Shown here piece after piece: positions 1-7,613 of a DNA stretch of 20,856 nt. Numbering within the stretch: position 1 is the first letter of the stretch; every line of letters begins with the position of its first letter. The stretch covers positions 1 through 20,856 of the forward strand of contig DATCVA010000291.1 in the NCBI GenBank assembly GCA_036567205.1. The letters run 5' to 3'. The stretch is from DATCVA01 sp036567205. Its GTDB lineage: Bacteria; Pseudomonadota; Gammaproteobacteria; Burkholderiales; Burkholderiaceae_B. The notes under the pieces were generated by a model. That model made no database searches and was not told the origin of the DNA. It saw nothing but the letters and a program-made list of their open reading frames with translations. Both the position numbers and the translations under genes were made by a program.

Positions 1-384
1 AAGGCGATTTTTTCGCCTGCCGGTACCGGCACGGACAGCGGCGCGCAAGACAAAGATGTGTTCCTTATGGATTCGTATAACTTCATGACGCCGATCGACG
101 AGTCCAATACGCGGTATTACTGGTTTCAGATGCGTAACTTCAGTCCCAGCGACCAGCATGTGTCCCAGCAATTTGCGGAAGATGTGCGTCATGCTTTTGA
201 GGAAGACCGTGCGGTGCTGACCGCGGTCCACCAGGGCATGACCCATAAACGCACACCCAATATCAACTTGCCGCAAGATGCCGGCCCATTGCGCTTCAGG
301 CGCAAGCTTGCCGAACTGATCTCCCTGGAACAGGATGATCAGCGTCTTTCTTCGCCATCGGCAATCGCTTCTGAACAAGCTTGA
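1..384 (+). CDS. Rieske-type aromatic ring-hydroxylating oxygenase alpha subunit, C-terminal part (5' truncated by window)
   Basis: The frame is open from the first base, so the start lies to the left of the window; the GTG at 58 is internal. About 127 codons are visible, ending in TGA at 382-384. The stretch PIDESNTRYYWFQMRNF, followed by an acidic helix (FAEDVRHAFEEDRAVL) and a QG(M) motif, is typical of the C-terminal catalytic domain of Rieske mononuclear-iron oxygenases of the phthalate 4,5-dioxygenase / vanillate O-demethylase type. The Rieske 2Fe-2S domain and the iron ligands would lie outside the window, so the substrate cannot be judged. These enzymes hydroxylate or demethylate aromatic acids in the cytoplasm using electrons from a reductase partner. 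The gene converges on the aldo/keto reductase with a 6-nt gap and no obvious terminator. Confidence 0.8.
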   Translation, partial: KAIFSPAGTGTDSGAQDKDVFLMDSYNFMTPIDESNTRYYWFQMRNFSPSDQHVSQQFAEDVRHAFEEDRAVLTAVHQGMTHKRTPNINLPQDAGPLRFRRKLAELISLEQDDQRLSSPSAIASEQA

Positions 385-390
385 TGGTCT

Positions 391-1233
391 TCAGGCCTTA
401 GGTAAGCGAAAGCGCTCGGGGTCGGGGCCGTGGCGTGCACCTGGGTCGTCCAGTACCGCAATGGCGGCCATGTCTTCGTCGTCGAGTGCGAAGTCGTACA
501 CATTAAAGTTTTCTTTAATTCGGCTGGGCGTAATCGATTTGGGAATGACGATATTGTTCAGCTGAATATGCCAGCGCAGTATGACTTGCGCCACAGAGCG
601 TTGATGCTTGTGCGCAATTTGTGTCAGTACCGGGTTGTCCCAAAGTGCGCCATGGCCCAGCGGGCTCCATGCCTGCGTAACAATACCTTGGTCGTCATGG
701 TAGTCGCGCAGTTCTGCTTGTTGAAAGCGCGGGTTCAGTTCAATTTGGTTCACCACCGGAATAACGCCGGTTTCGTCGAGCAGGCGTTGCAGGTGGTTAA
801 TGTTGAAGTTGGCCACGCCCAGCGACTTTATGCGGCCTTCGTCGTGCAGTTGAATCATGGCTTCCCAAGACTTAACATACAAGTCTGTCTTGGGCACAGG
901 CCAATGAATCAAATACATGTCGACGTAATCCAGTTTTAATTTTTCCAGGCTTTCGTCGAAGGCGGCCATGGTTTCATCGTATCCGTGACGGTCATTCCAA
1001 AGCTTGGTGGTAATAAATAATTGATCACGGTCTATGCCGCAATTTTTGATTGCGTCGCCAACGCTCGCTTCGTTGCCGTAAATAGCGGCAGTATCAATAA
1101 GCCGATAGCCGACGTCAATAGCCGTTTTAATGACCGCTTCAGCATCCGTTTCGATTTGCCAGACGCCAAAGCCTAATTGCGGGGCCTTGTTGCCATCGTG
1201 AAACGTTACATAGGGTGGGATGTTGCTGGACAT
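391..1233 (-). CDS. Aldo/keto reductase, 2,5-diketo-D-gluconate reductase-like (AKR5 type)
   Basis: The protein is 280 aa from the chosen ATG at 1233. A longer frame reaches 1281, but the 1233 start has a GGAG at 1243-1240 with 6-nt spacing and gives the usual family N-terminus (VTFHDGNKAPQLGFGVW). The catalytic tetrad is visible: Asp47 and Tyr52 (DTAAIYGNE), Lys77 (TTKLWN) and His110 (YLIHWPVP). The C-terminal NADPH-binding segment IPKSITPSRIKEN is present. Such enzymes reduce aldehydes or ketones with NADPH in the cytosol through a TIM barrel. The substrate is not predictable from sequence; DkgA/DkgB-like methylglyoxal or beta-keto-ester reduction is plausible. The gene is transcribed away from panB and probably monocistronic. 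Confidence 0.9.
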   Translation of the reverse strand: MSSNIPPYVTFHDGNKAPQLGFGVWQIETDAEAVIKTAIDVGYRLIDTAAIYGNEASVGDAIKNCGIDRDQLFITTKLWNDRHGYDETMAAFDESLEKLKLDYVDMYLIHWPVPKTDLYVKSWEAMIQLHDEGRIKSLGVANFNINHLQRLLDETGVIPVVNQIELNPRFQQAELRDYHDDQGIVTQAWSPLGHGALWDNPVLTQIAHKHQRSVAQVILRWHIQLNNIVIPKSITPSRIKENFNVYDFALDDEDMAAIAVLDDPGARHGPDPERFRLPKA

Positions 1234-1408
1234 GTAAGTCTCCGTATTGTGAACAGGGTATGCTGGGCCTTTCGAGCCCATCAGTAACGAAGTTCGATCA
1301 TTTGATTATACGTATGTTAAAAAGCCGTTCGGAAGCGTGGAAAAACATTCTGCCCACGGTGGGAATTACCGGAAAGCAGGGCAGTCGATTATTTTTTAGG
1401 AGTAAAAA
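1234..1408. promoter_or_regulatory. Divergent intergenic region between aldo/keto reductase and panB
   Basis: This 175-bp region must carry the promoters of both flanking genes. On the minus strand there is an exact TATAAT at 1310-1305, with a poor -35 candidate TTCCGA at 1334-1329 (18-bp spacer), placing transcription about 65 nt upstream of the reductase ATG. A TGGGC-N7-GCCCA inverted repeat lies at 1264-1280, inside that leader. No clear sigma70 box was seen on the plus strand for panB, but its ribosome binding site AGGAG (1398-1402) is strong. The promoter assignment is inference. Confidence 0.35.
1398..1402 (+). promoter_or_regulatory. Ribosome binding site deciding the GTG start of panB
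   Basis: AGGAG lies 6 nt upstream of the GTG at 1409. It supports this non-ATG start; no in-frame ATG with a comparable site exists before the conserved N-terminal domain. Confidence 0.75.
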
Positions 1409-2230
1409 GTGAGTGTACATACCGACGTAAAGCGCATTAGCGTGCCGCAGTTAATAGCATATAAGGGCCAGCAGAAGATTGCGGCTCTTACTGCTTATAC
1501 GGCTCCGTTTGCGCGCTTGTTCGACGATTATCTCGATCTGATATTGGTGGGCGACTCAACGGCCATGGTCGGTTATAACCTGCCCAATACACTTTCGATA
1601 ACTGTCGACCAAATGGCCGCTCACGGCGCAGCAGTGGTGCGTTCTACGCAACGCGTGTGCGTTATTGTCGATATGCCGTTCGGCAGTTACCAGGAATCCC
1701 CGCAGCAGGCATTTGCCAATTGCGCCAAGGTGCTCGCGGCCAGTGGCGCCGATGGTATAAAGATGGAAGGTGGCGAGGCGCTTGCGCCGACCACAAAGTT
1801 TTTGGTGGAGCGTGGTGTTCCCGTGTTGGCTCACGTCGGCCTGATGCCGCAATATGTGAATACCATGGGGGGCTTCAAAGCCCAGGGCATGACCGAAGAG
1901 GCCGCCGAGCGCATCCTGCAGGACGCGCTGGCGCACGAGCAGGCTGGCGCTTTCGGCGTGGTCCTGGAAGGGGTTGCCGAGTCGCTGGGCCGCCGTATTA
2001 CGGAACGTTTAACGATTCCGACGATAGGAATCGGGGCGTCGCCAGCATGCGATGGCCAGATCCTGGTTGCTGAAGACATTCTGGGCCTGAGCGGCGACCG
2101 CATTCCCAAGTTCGCCCGGCAATTTGCCGATGTGGGCGCGGCTATTCGTTCAGCGGCCGAGCAGTATGCCAACGAGGTGCGCGGCGGCACATTCCCTGGG
2201 TTGGAAAATTGTTTCGGCGTTAAAAAATAG
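1409..2230 (+). CDS. panB: 3-methyl-2-oxobutanoate hydroxymethyltransferase (ketopantoate hydroxymethyltransferase)
   Basis: PanB transfers a hydroxymethyl group from 5,10-methylene-tetrahydrofolate to 2-oxoisovalerate to give ketopantoate, the first committed step of pantothenate and CoA synthesis, in the cytosol. The 273-aa product is close to the usual family length (about 264 aa). Recognisable motifs are KIAALTAYTAPFA, VGDS (Asp49, Mg ligand), VDMPFGSY (Asp88), DGIKMEGG (Lys118, Glu120), HVGLMPQ, and VLEGV with the presumed catalytic Glu187. The start is GTG with AGGAG. panC and panD are not adjacent; rmuC follows after 18 nt on the same strand and may be co-transcribed. The related coaX gene lies 14 kb away in the window. 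Confidence 0.96.
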   Translation: MSVHTDVKRISVPQLIAYKGQQKIAALTAYTAPFARLFDDYLDLILVGDSTAMVGYNLPNTLSITVDQMAAHGAAVVRSTQRVCVIVDMPFGSYQESPQQAFANCAKVLAASGADGIKMEGGEALAPTTKFLVERGVPVLAHVGLMPQYVNTMGGFKAQGMTEEAAERILQDALAHEQAGAFGVVLEGVAESLGRRITERLTIPTIGIGASPACDGQILVAEDILGLSGDRIPKFARQFADVGAAIRSAAEQYANEVRGGTFPGLENCFGVKK

Positions 2231-2248
2231 GGCAGAAGGAAAATCAGG

Positions 2249-3856
2249 GTGATTCAGTTAAATCCGGAAGTAACTATGGGCTTGTTGGCCTTGCTTGGCT
2301 TGCTGCTGGGGGTATTGGGCGCTGCCCTGTATTTCAGAAAGACGCTTGCCGCGATCCGCAACGAACTGAGCGTCAGCCAGGCCACGCAACAGCAGCGTAC
2401 CGAGGCGCTGGCCGCGCTGCGTGGCGAGTTCGACCAGGCTAGAAGCCGGTATATCGATCTGGATGCTGAAAAAGACCGTCTCGACCGTGAATTGGCGCGT
2501 ATGCAGTCCGATGCACAAAGCCTGCGCGAGCGGCTGGGAGAAAGCCGGGAAACCCTGGCGCTTAAAGAGCGCGAGTTGCAAAGCACCACAGAGCGTCTGG
2601 CCGAACTTGACAAGGAATTGACCCGGTTGGGCACCACACATGTCGAAAAGCTGGCCAATTTCGAAGAGCTCAAACAGTCATTCGAACAGTCCAGGCAACA
2701 GCTTAAAACCGAGTTTCAAAATCTGGCCAATCAGATTCTGGAAGAAAAAGGCAAGACGTTCGCGCAAAACAGCCAAAGCTCGCTGGATGCCTTGCTTAAA
2801 CCGTTTCGCGAGCAAATTCACGGTTTTCAGCAACGGGTCAATCAGGTTCATGACGAGGCTGTCAAAGGCAATGTATCGCTGGGAGCCGAGATCAAGCAGG
2901 TGCTGGAAATCGGTTTGCGCATGAGCGCCGAGGCCAACACACTGGCCACGGCGCTAAAGGGCGATAAAAAGACCACCGGCAATTGGGGCGAGGTTCAGCT
3001 TGAAAAAACGCTGCAGCTGGCTGGCCTGGTTAAAGGCGACCATTACGAGCCGCAGGCACGTTTTAGGGACGAACAGGGAAACAGCCGCCAGCCGGATTTT
3101 GTGGTCAAGCTGCCCGACCAGAAACACATGGTTATTGACAGCAAAGTGTCGCTGGTCGATTACGACCGGGCTATTGGCGCGGAGTCCGAGAACGAGATGC
3201 AGCTTGCTCTTGACGCTCATGTCAGGGCGGTCAAGAACCATATCGATGATCTGTCCAAAAAGGACTACAGCAATCTGATCGGCATGCGCAGCCCCAGCTT
3301 TGTGCTGATGTTTATGCCCATCGAGCCGGCCTACATCGAGGCCATGAAGCAAAATAAAGACCTGTTCAACTACGGCTACGAGCGTAATGTGATCCTGGTA
3401 TCGCACACCACGCTGATGCCTATTCTTAAAACCGTAGCCAATTTATGGATGGTGGCTCGTAGCAACGAGCAGGCGCACGAGCTAAGTGCGCGCGCAGGCG
3501 AAATCTATAATCAAGTTGTGGTTGTGGCTGAAAACCTTAAAAAGCTGGGCGATACGCTTGGCACAGTCAGCAATCACTACAACCGCACGGTTGTATCGCT
3601 GGCTGGCAAGCAAGGGCTATATGGCAAGGCCTCGCGTTTTAACGAGCTCTCGGCCAAAGCCAATAAAACCATGCCCGCGCTGGAACCTATGCATACCGAT
3701 TTTGAAACGGAACGGCTTGAAGTCGTTGTCGCAAGCCCCCTTATCGAGATGGACAGCGCTTCTGGCGACCAGGGCGCCAAAGCACCCCCGGCTATTGAGG
3801 ACCAGGTTGCCGATGGCGCGGAAGTAATTGCACAGGTCTCCGATCTTGATAAGTAG
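2249..3856 (+). CDS. rmuC: DNA recombination protein RmuC
   Basis: The 535-aa protein has an N-terminal membrane helix (about residues 11-29, LLALLGLLLGVLGAALYF), a long charged coiled coil (about 35-165) and an RmuC nuclease-fold domain (about 170-470). The PD-(D/E)XK-like core is visible as NWGEVQLEKTL (Glu248), QPDFVV (Asp283) and VIDSKVSLVDYDRA (Asp297, Lys299). RmuC proteins limit inversion recombination at short inverted repeats in E. coli and are implicated in DNA metabolism; the biochemical activity is inferred from the fold. It is somewhat longer than E. coli RmuC (475 aa), with an acidic, Ala/Asp-rich tail. The start is uncertain: GTG 2249 (AAGGA at 2236-2240) or ATG 2276 (GGAAG at 2266-2270). 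The gene ends 4 bp before the convergent dehydrogenase. Confidence 0.93.
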   Translation: MIQLNPEVTMGLLALLGLLLGVLGAALYFRKTLAAIRNELSVSQATQQQRTEALAALRGEFDQARSRYIDLDAEKDRLDRELARMQSDAQSLRERLGESRETLALKERELQSTTERLAELDKELTRLGTTHVEKLANFEELKQSFEQSRQQLKTEFQNLANQILEEKGKTFAQNSQSSLDALLKPFREQIHGFQQRVNQVHDEAVKGNVSLGAEIKQVLEIGLRMSAEANTLATALKGDKKTTGNWGEVQLEKTLQLAGLVKGDHYEPQARFRDEQGNSRQPDFVVKLPDQKHMVIDSKVSLVDYDRAIGAESENEMQLALDAHVRAVKNHIDDLSKKDYSNLIGMRSPSFVLMFMPIEPAYIEAMKQNKDLFNYGYERNVILVSHTTLMPILKTVANLWMVARSNEQAHELSARAGEIYNQVVVVAENLKKLGDTLGTVSNHYNRTVVSLAGKQGLYGKASRFNELSAKANKTMPALEPMHTDFETERLEVVVASPLIEMDSASGDQGAKAPPAIEDQVADGAEVIAQVSDLDK

Positions 3857-3860
3857 TCGT

Positions 3861-5024
3861 TTAGGGCGTCAGTACGATTTTTCGGCAAGCATCATGGTGC
3901 TGGTCGAACATATGATAGCCCTCGGCGGCTTGAGATAAGGGCAGTCGATGAGAAATAATAATGTCGGGGGTTAGCTTGCCTTCCTCAATAAAACGCAACA
4001 GTTCGGGCAAATAGCGTTGAACATGGGTTTGGCCGGTTTTTACAATCAGGCCTTTCTCAAAGATGTCGCCGAAGTGGAAGCCATGAATAAAACCAGCATA
4101 GACGCCGGGCACACTGATAACCCCGCCGCGCCGCACAGCAGCAATGCATTGCCGTAGCGCCTTGCCGCTGCTGCCTTCGATTTTTAGCGTCGACATTACG
4201 GTATCAGCAGTGCTGCCCTCGGCCTCGAAGCCAACCGCGTCAATGACGGCGTCCACGCCGCGGTTGGAGGTCTGGGCAATAATTGTTTCCTCGGCATCTT
4301 CCCCGATTTCGAAGTTAATGGGAATGACTCCGTAATTGTCGGCGGCAAACTGCAGCCGGTAATCGTGGCGATCGATCATATAGATAATTTCGACACCCAG
4401 CATCCGGGCGCACGCGGCGGCCATCAAGCCAACGGGGCCGGCGCCAAATATCGCCAGGCTCGAACCGGGGCCCACCTGAGCGTTAAGGACAGCTTGATAG
4501 CCGGTGGGCAAGATATCGGTAAGAAACAGCACACGCTCATCGGCTAAAGAGCCAGGAACCTTGAAGGGCCCGAAATTGGCTTTGGGCACCCGAACATATT
4601 CGGCCTGCCCGCCCGGCACGCCGCCGTAAAGATGGCTGTAGCCGAATAGCGCAGCGCCATGACGGACACTTTTATGGCTGATAATAGCGCCGGTGCCGGT
4701 GTTGGTGGTTTCGCACGCTGCAAACAATTTCATAGAGCAAAAATAACATCGGCCGCAAGCGATAACGAAAGGGACAATGACACGATCCCCGGGTTCCACA
4801 GCGCGTACGTCAGTGCCTGTTTCTTCGACAATTCCCATGAATTCATGCCCAATGATGTCGCCCTGTTTCATGGCTGGAATTTTTCCGCGATATATGTGCA
4901 GATCGGAACCGCAAATCGCGGTTGCCGTGACACGAAGCAAAAGGTCGTCAGCCGCATGGATTTTCGGGTCGGCGACGGTTTCTACACGTACGTCTTTGGT
5001 GCCGTGATAGGTCAGCGCTTTCAT
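3861..5024 (-). CDS. Zinc-dependent alcohol dehydrogenase, glutathione-independent formaldehyde dehydrogenase-like
   Basis: The 387-aa product starts at ATG 5024, where GGAG (5034-5031) is 6 nt upstream; a TTG two codons earlier is open but less likely. Catalytic zinc ligands are Cys38 (AICGSDLH), His60 and Glu61 (IIGHEFMG). Structural zinc cysteines are Cys90, Cys93, Cys96 and Cys104. The Rossmann motif GAGPVG is at about 194-199, and the acidic IDRHDYRL after the second beta strand suggests NAD preference. The insertion GYSHLYGGVPGGQAEYVRVP is characteristic of the large MDR subfamily that includes glutathione-independent formaldehyde dehydrogenase. It probably oxidises a small alcohol or aldehyde in the cytosol; the substrate is unproven. 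It is divergent from kbl-tdh, whose Tdh belongs to the same superfamily. Confidence 0.88.
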   Translation of the reverse strand: MKALTYHGTKDVRVETVADPKIHAADDLLLRVTATAICGSDLHIYRGKIPAMKQGDIIGHEFMGIVEETGTDVRAVEPGDRVIVPFVIACGRCYFCSMKLFAACETTNTGTGAIISHKSVRHGAALFGYSHLYGGVPGGQAEYVRVPKANFGPFKVPGSLADERVLFLTDILPTGYQAVLNAQVGPGSSLAIFGAGPVGLMAAACARMLGVEIIYMIDRHDYRLQFAADNYGVIPINFEIGEDAEETIIAQTSNRGVDAVIDAVGFEAEGSTADTVMSTLKIEGSSGKALRQCIAAVRRGGVISVPGVYAGFIHGFHFGDIFEKGLIVKTGQTHVQRYLPELLRFIEEGKLTPDIIISHRLPLSQAAEGYHMFDQHHDACRKIVLTP

Positions 5025-5261
5025 GGGCAACTCCGGTTTATGGGCTCGCCGCCTGGCGAAGGCCCCTTCAGTGGCATGGGTGTCATGCTTTTTCCGTGCT
5101 CCGTTACCAGCCCGGGCCTTGCGCTATTCAGCAAGTAGTGTTCCCACGGCGGTTCCTGAGGCGCAGGATTGCTTTTGCAAGGCAAGCGAAGTCAACAAAG
5201 TGCGCGTTTGATATAGAAACGGAATTACACTGAACAGGTCTGTTTCTTTAAAGGCCTGTTC
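5025..5261. promoter_or_regulatory. Divergent intergenic region between the Zn-dehydrogenase and kbl
   Basis: This 237-bp region holds no supportable gene. On the plus strand TATAGA at 5212-5217 (preceded by TTTGA) is a possible -10 box for kbl, without a good -35. On the minus strand TTGACT at 5195-5190 resembles a -35 box but lacks a good -10 partner. Immediately upstream of kbl is the inverted repeat listed separately. The promoter calls are weak. Confidence 0.3.
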
Positions 5262-5262
5262 A
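5231..5262 (+). repeat. Inverted repeat / hairpin overlapping the kbl start codon
   Basis: TGAACAGG (5231-5238) and CCTGTTCA (5255-5262) are perfect 8-bp inverted arms separated by 16 nt. The right arm ends on the A of the kbl ATG, and the only Shine-Dalgarno-like stretch (AAAGG, about 5250-5254) lies in the loop. The structure could act on translation initiation as RNA, or be a protein-binding palindrome. The left half also forms a nearly palindromic AACAGGTCTGTT. Confidence 0.5.
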
Positions 5263-6464
5263 TGCAAAATTCTTTTCTCGATCATGTACAAAACCAGATC
5301 ACGCAATTACGTGCCGATGGTTTCTATAAGGCCGAGCGCATTATGGCCAGTCCTCAGGCGTCGCAGGTAAAACTGGCTGACGGTTCACAGGTCTTGAATT
5401 TTTGCGCTAACAATTATTTAGGGCTTGCCGATGATAAACGCTTGATTGAGGCGGCCAAACAAGGCTTGGACGAAGCGGGGTTTGGGTTGGCGTCGGTGCG
5501 TTTTATTTGCGGCACCCAAACGGCGCATAAAGACCTGGAAGGTGCATTGGCCCGGTTTTTAAGAATGGACGATGCTATTTTGTATTCCAGTTGTTTCGAC
5601 GCCAATGGCGGACTGTTCGAGGTCTTGCTTGACGAGAATGATGCCGTTATCAGCGACGCCTTGAACCATGCCAGCATTATCGACGGCGTGCGTTTATGCA
5701 AGGCGAAACGCTACCGTTATAACAACAATGATATGGCCGACCTCGAAGCGCAGCTTCAACTGGCTGACAAGGCTGGCGCCCGCTTCAAGCTAATTGCCAC
5801 CGATGGCGTGTTTTCCATGGATGGAATCGTGGCTGATCTGAAATCCATTTGTGACCTGGCCGATCGCTACAAGGCCATTGTCATGGTGGACGATTCGCAC
5901 GCGGTGGGTTTTATGGGTGACGGCGGCCGCGGCACGCCGGAGCACTGTGGAGTCGATGGGCGCGTGCATATTCTTACTGGCACTTTGGGCAAGGCCTTGG
6001 GTGGCGCTTCGGGGGGCTATGTGGCTGCCCATGCCTCGGTCGTTGAGTTGCTGCGGCAGCGTTCGCGTCCTTATTTGTTTTCCAATACGCTGGCGCCAAG
6101 CATTGTGGCGGCGTCGCTACGTGTTTTGGAACTATTGCAAAGCAACGAAGGCCGGGTCCTGCGTGAACGCGTTCATGCCAATGGCCGGCGGTTTCGCGTT
6201 GCTATGGAAAAGCTGGGTTTTACATTGGTGCCGGGCCAGCATCCGATTATTCCGGTGATGTTTTTTGATGCGCAAATAGCGGGTCGTGTCGCTCAGGAAT
6301 TATTGGCCGAAGGGGTGTATGTCATTAGCTTTTCGTATCCGGTCGTACCAAAAGGCCAGGCGCGGATTCGAACACAAATGAGCGCTGCACATACGTCCGA
6401 TCAAATTGACAGTGCGGTGGCCGCCTTCGAGCGGGCCGGACATCGTTTGGGCCTGATTTCTTAG
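5262..6464 (+). CDS. kbl: 2-amino-3-ketobutyrate CoA ligase (glycine C-acetyltransferase)
   Basis: Kbl is a PLP enzyme of the alpha-oxoamine synthase family. It cleaves 2-amino-3-oxobutyrate with CoA to glycine and acetyl-CoA, the second step of threonine degradation by the Tdh route. The 400-aa length matches E. coli Kbl (398 aa). Visible motifs are NFCANNYLGLADD, the PLP-stacking region YSSCFDANGG, DALNHASIIDG, the VDDSHAVGFMG aspartate/histidine segment, and the Schiff-base lysine Lys244 in TGTLGKALGGASGGY. The immediate partner tdh, 9 nt downstream, distinguishes it from BioF and other family members. The leader contains an inverted repeat reaching the start codon. Its Shine-Dalgarno is weak. 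Confidence 0.96.
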   Translation: MQNSFLDHVQNQITQLRADGFYKAERIMASPQASQVKLADGSQVLNFCANNYLGLADDKRLIEAAKQGLDEAGFGLASVRFICGTQTAHKDLEGALARFLRMDDAILYSSCFDANGGLFEVLLDENDAVISDALNHASIIDGVRLCKAKRYRYNNNDMADLEAQLQLADKAGARFKLIATDGVFSMDGIVADLKSICDLADRYKAIVMVDDSHAVGFMGDGGRGTPEHCGVDGRVHILTGTLGKALGGASGGYVAAHASVVELLRQRSRPYLFSNTLAPSIVAASLRVLELLQSNEGRVLRERVHANGRRFRVAMEKLGFTLVPGQHPIIPVMFFDAQIAGRVAQELLAEGVYVISFSYPVVPKGQARIRTQMSAAHTSDQIDSAVAAFERAGHRLGLIS

Positions 6465-6467
6465 GAG
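6463..6467 (+). promoter_or_regulatory. Ribosome binding site of tdh overlapping the kbl stop
   Basis: AGGAG shares its first two bases with the kbl TAG stop and is 6 nt from the tdh ATG at 6474. The arrangement favours translational coupling of the two enzymes. Confidence 0.75.
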
Positions 6468-6473
6468 CGTATT

Positions 6474-7502
6474 ATGCGGGCACTTGCCAAACTTGCACCC
6501 ACAACCGGTCTGACGCTTACACAGGTGGATCGGCCTGTGGTCGGGCATAACGACGTCCTGATCCGTATCAAAAAAACAGCCATTTGCGGTACGGACATTC
6601 ATATCTGGAAGTGGGACGACTGGGCCAGCAAAACCATACCGGTACCTATGCATGTGGGCCACGAGTACGTGGGCGAAATCGTTGAGATCGGACAAGAAGT
6701 GCAGGGCTTTAAAGTCGGCGACCGGGTGTCTGGAGAAGGCCATATTACTTGTGGCTACTGCCGGAATTGCCGTGCAGGCCGGCGTCATTTATGCCGCAAT
6801 ACCTCGGGCGTGGGGGTGAATCGTCCCGGTTCGTTTGCCGATTACCTGGCTATCCCGGCATTCAATGCGTTCAAGATTCCTGACGATGTGCCGGATGAGC
6901 TGGCGGCTATTTTTGATCCGTTTGGTAACGCGACCCATACTGCGTTGGCCTTTAACCTGGTGGGTGAAGACGTCTTGATTACCGGGGCCGGGCCTATTGG
7001 CGCCATGGCGGTTGCTATTGCAAGGCATGTGGGCGCGCGTAATGTCGTTATCACCGACGTCAACGATTACCGTCTGGATTTGGCTCGCAAAATGGGTGCA
7101 ACCCGCACAGTCAATGTCATGCGCGAGTCTCTGGTTGATATCATGAGCGAACTGCATATGAACGAAGGCTTTGACGTGGGCCTCGAGATGTCGGGCGTGC
7201 CCAGTGCCTTTACCGCCATGCTCGAACATATGAATCATGGCGGTAAAATTGCCATGCTGGGTATTCCGCCTGCGGATTTTGGCGTGGACTGGACCAAGGT
7301 TATTTTTAAAGGGCTTGAAATCAAGGGAATATACGGACGCGAGATGTTCGAGACCTGGTACAAAATGGTGGCGATGCTGCAAAGCGGCCTGGATTTATCG
7401 CCAATTATTACGCACCGCTACTCGGTCGACGATTACCAGGCTGGCTTTGAGGTGATGTTGTCGGGGCAAAGCGGTAAAGTGATTCTGGACTGGGCCGCTT
7501 AA
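6474..7502 (+). CDS. tdh: L-threonine 3-dehydrogenase
   Basis: Tdh oxidises L-threonine to 2-amino-3-oxobutyrate with NAD+, feeding Kbl. The 342-aa protein aligns by eye almost residue for residue with E. coli Tdh (341 aa). The catalytic zinc site is Cys38 (AICGTDIH), His63 and Glu64 (VGHEYVGE). The structural zinc cysteines are Cys93, Cys96, Cys99 and Cys107 (GHITCGYCRNC). Other signatures are GVGVNRPGSFADY, IFDPFGNATHTAL, GAGPIG for the nucleotide fold, IKGIYGREMFETWYKM and DLSPIITHR. It forms an operon with kbl. Threonine is converted to glycine plus acetyl-CoA in the cytosol. Confidence 0.97.
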   Translation: MRALAKLAPTTGLTLTQVDRPVVGHNDVLIRIKKTAICGTDIHIWKWDDWASKTIPVPMHVGHEYVGEIVEIGQEVQGFKVGDRVSGEGHITCGYCRNCRAGRRHLCRNTSGVGVNRPGSFADYLAIPAFNAFKIPDDVPDELAAIFDPFGNATHTALAFNLVGEDVLITGAGPIGAMAVAIARHVGARNVVITDVNDYRLDLARKMGATRTVNVMRESLVDIMSELHMNEGFDVGLEMSGVPSAFTAMLEHMNHGGKIAMLGIPPADFGVDWTKVIFKGLEIKGIYGREMFETWYKMVAMLQSGLDLSPIITHRYSVDDYQAGFEVMLSGQSGKVILDWAA

Positions 7503-7511
7503 ATTATTCCA

Positions 7512-7601
7512 TTTCCAAATCAACCGTGAACTGTGTCGGCTTCGCTTGCCGTACAAATGTACTGTCTGCACTCGCCTTCGTGTTCACAATTGATTTGGAA
7601 A
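7512..7601. repeat. Long imperfect inverted repeat between tdh and the pseudouridine synthase gene
   Basis: The arms 7512-7531 and 7582-7601 pair at 18 of 20 positions; the only mismatch is CC (7524-7525) against AA (7588-7589). The 50-nt interior contains two further short palindromes: CGGC/GCCG (7537-7540 with 7548-7551) and GTAC-AAAT-GTAC (7551-7562). The left arm begins 9 nt after the tdh stop, and the right arm ends 12 nt before the chosen start of the next gene. It could be an RNA structure controlling the downstream gene, a tdh 3' end stabiliser, or a small mobile-type repeat. No U-tract follows, so a simple intrinsic terminator is unlikely. Confidence 0.65.
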
Positions 7602-7613
7602 CGGAATTACATC

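Noticed and set aside
430..939. 169-aa open frame on the plus strand inside the aldo/keto reductase gene
   Set aside because: It is fully antisense to a clearly conserved enzyme and has no recognisable motif; a shadow of codon bias.
5124..5306. 60-aa minus-strand frame upstream of kbl
   Set aside because: It overlaps the kbl start and hairpin, has no ribosome binding site and no recognisable features.
6789..7382. 197-aa open frame antisense to tdh
   Set aside because: It is histidine- and arginine-rich with no family signature, opposite a near-perfect Tdh sequence; a shadow frame.
7533..7613. GTG-initiated 27-residue extension of the pseudouridine synthase
   Set aside because: It is encoded within the inverted repeat, lacks a ribosome binding site and does not resemble the family N-terminus.
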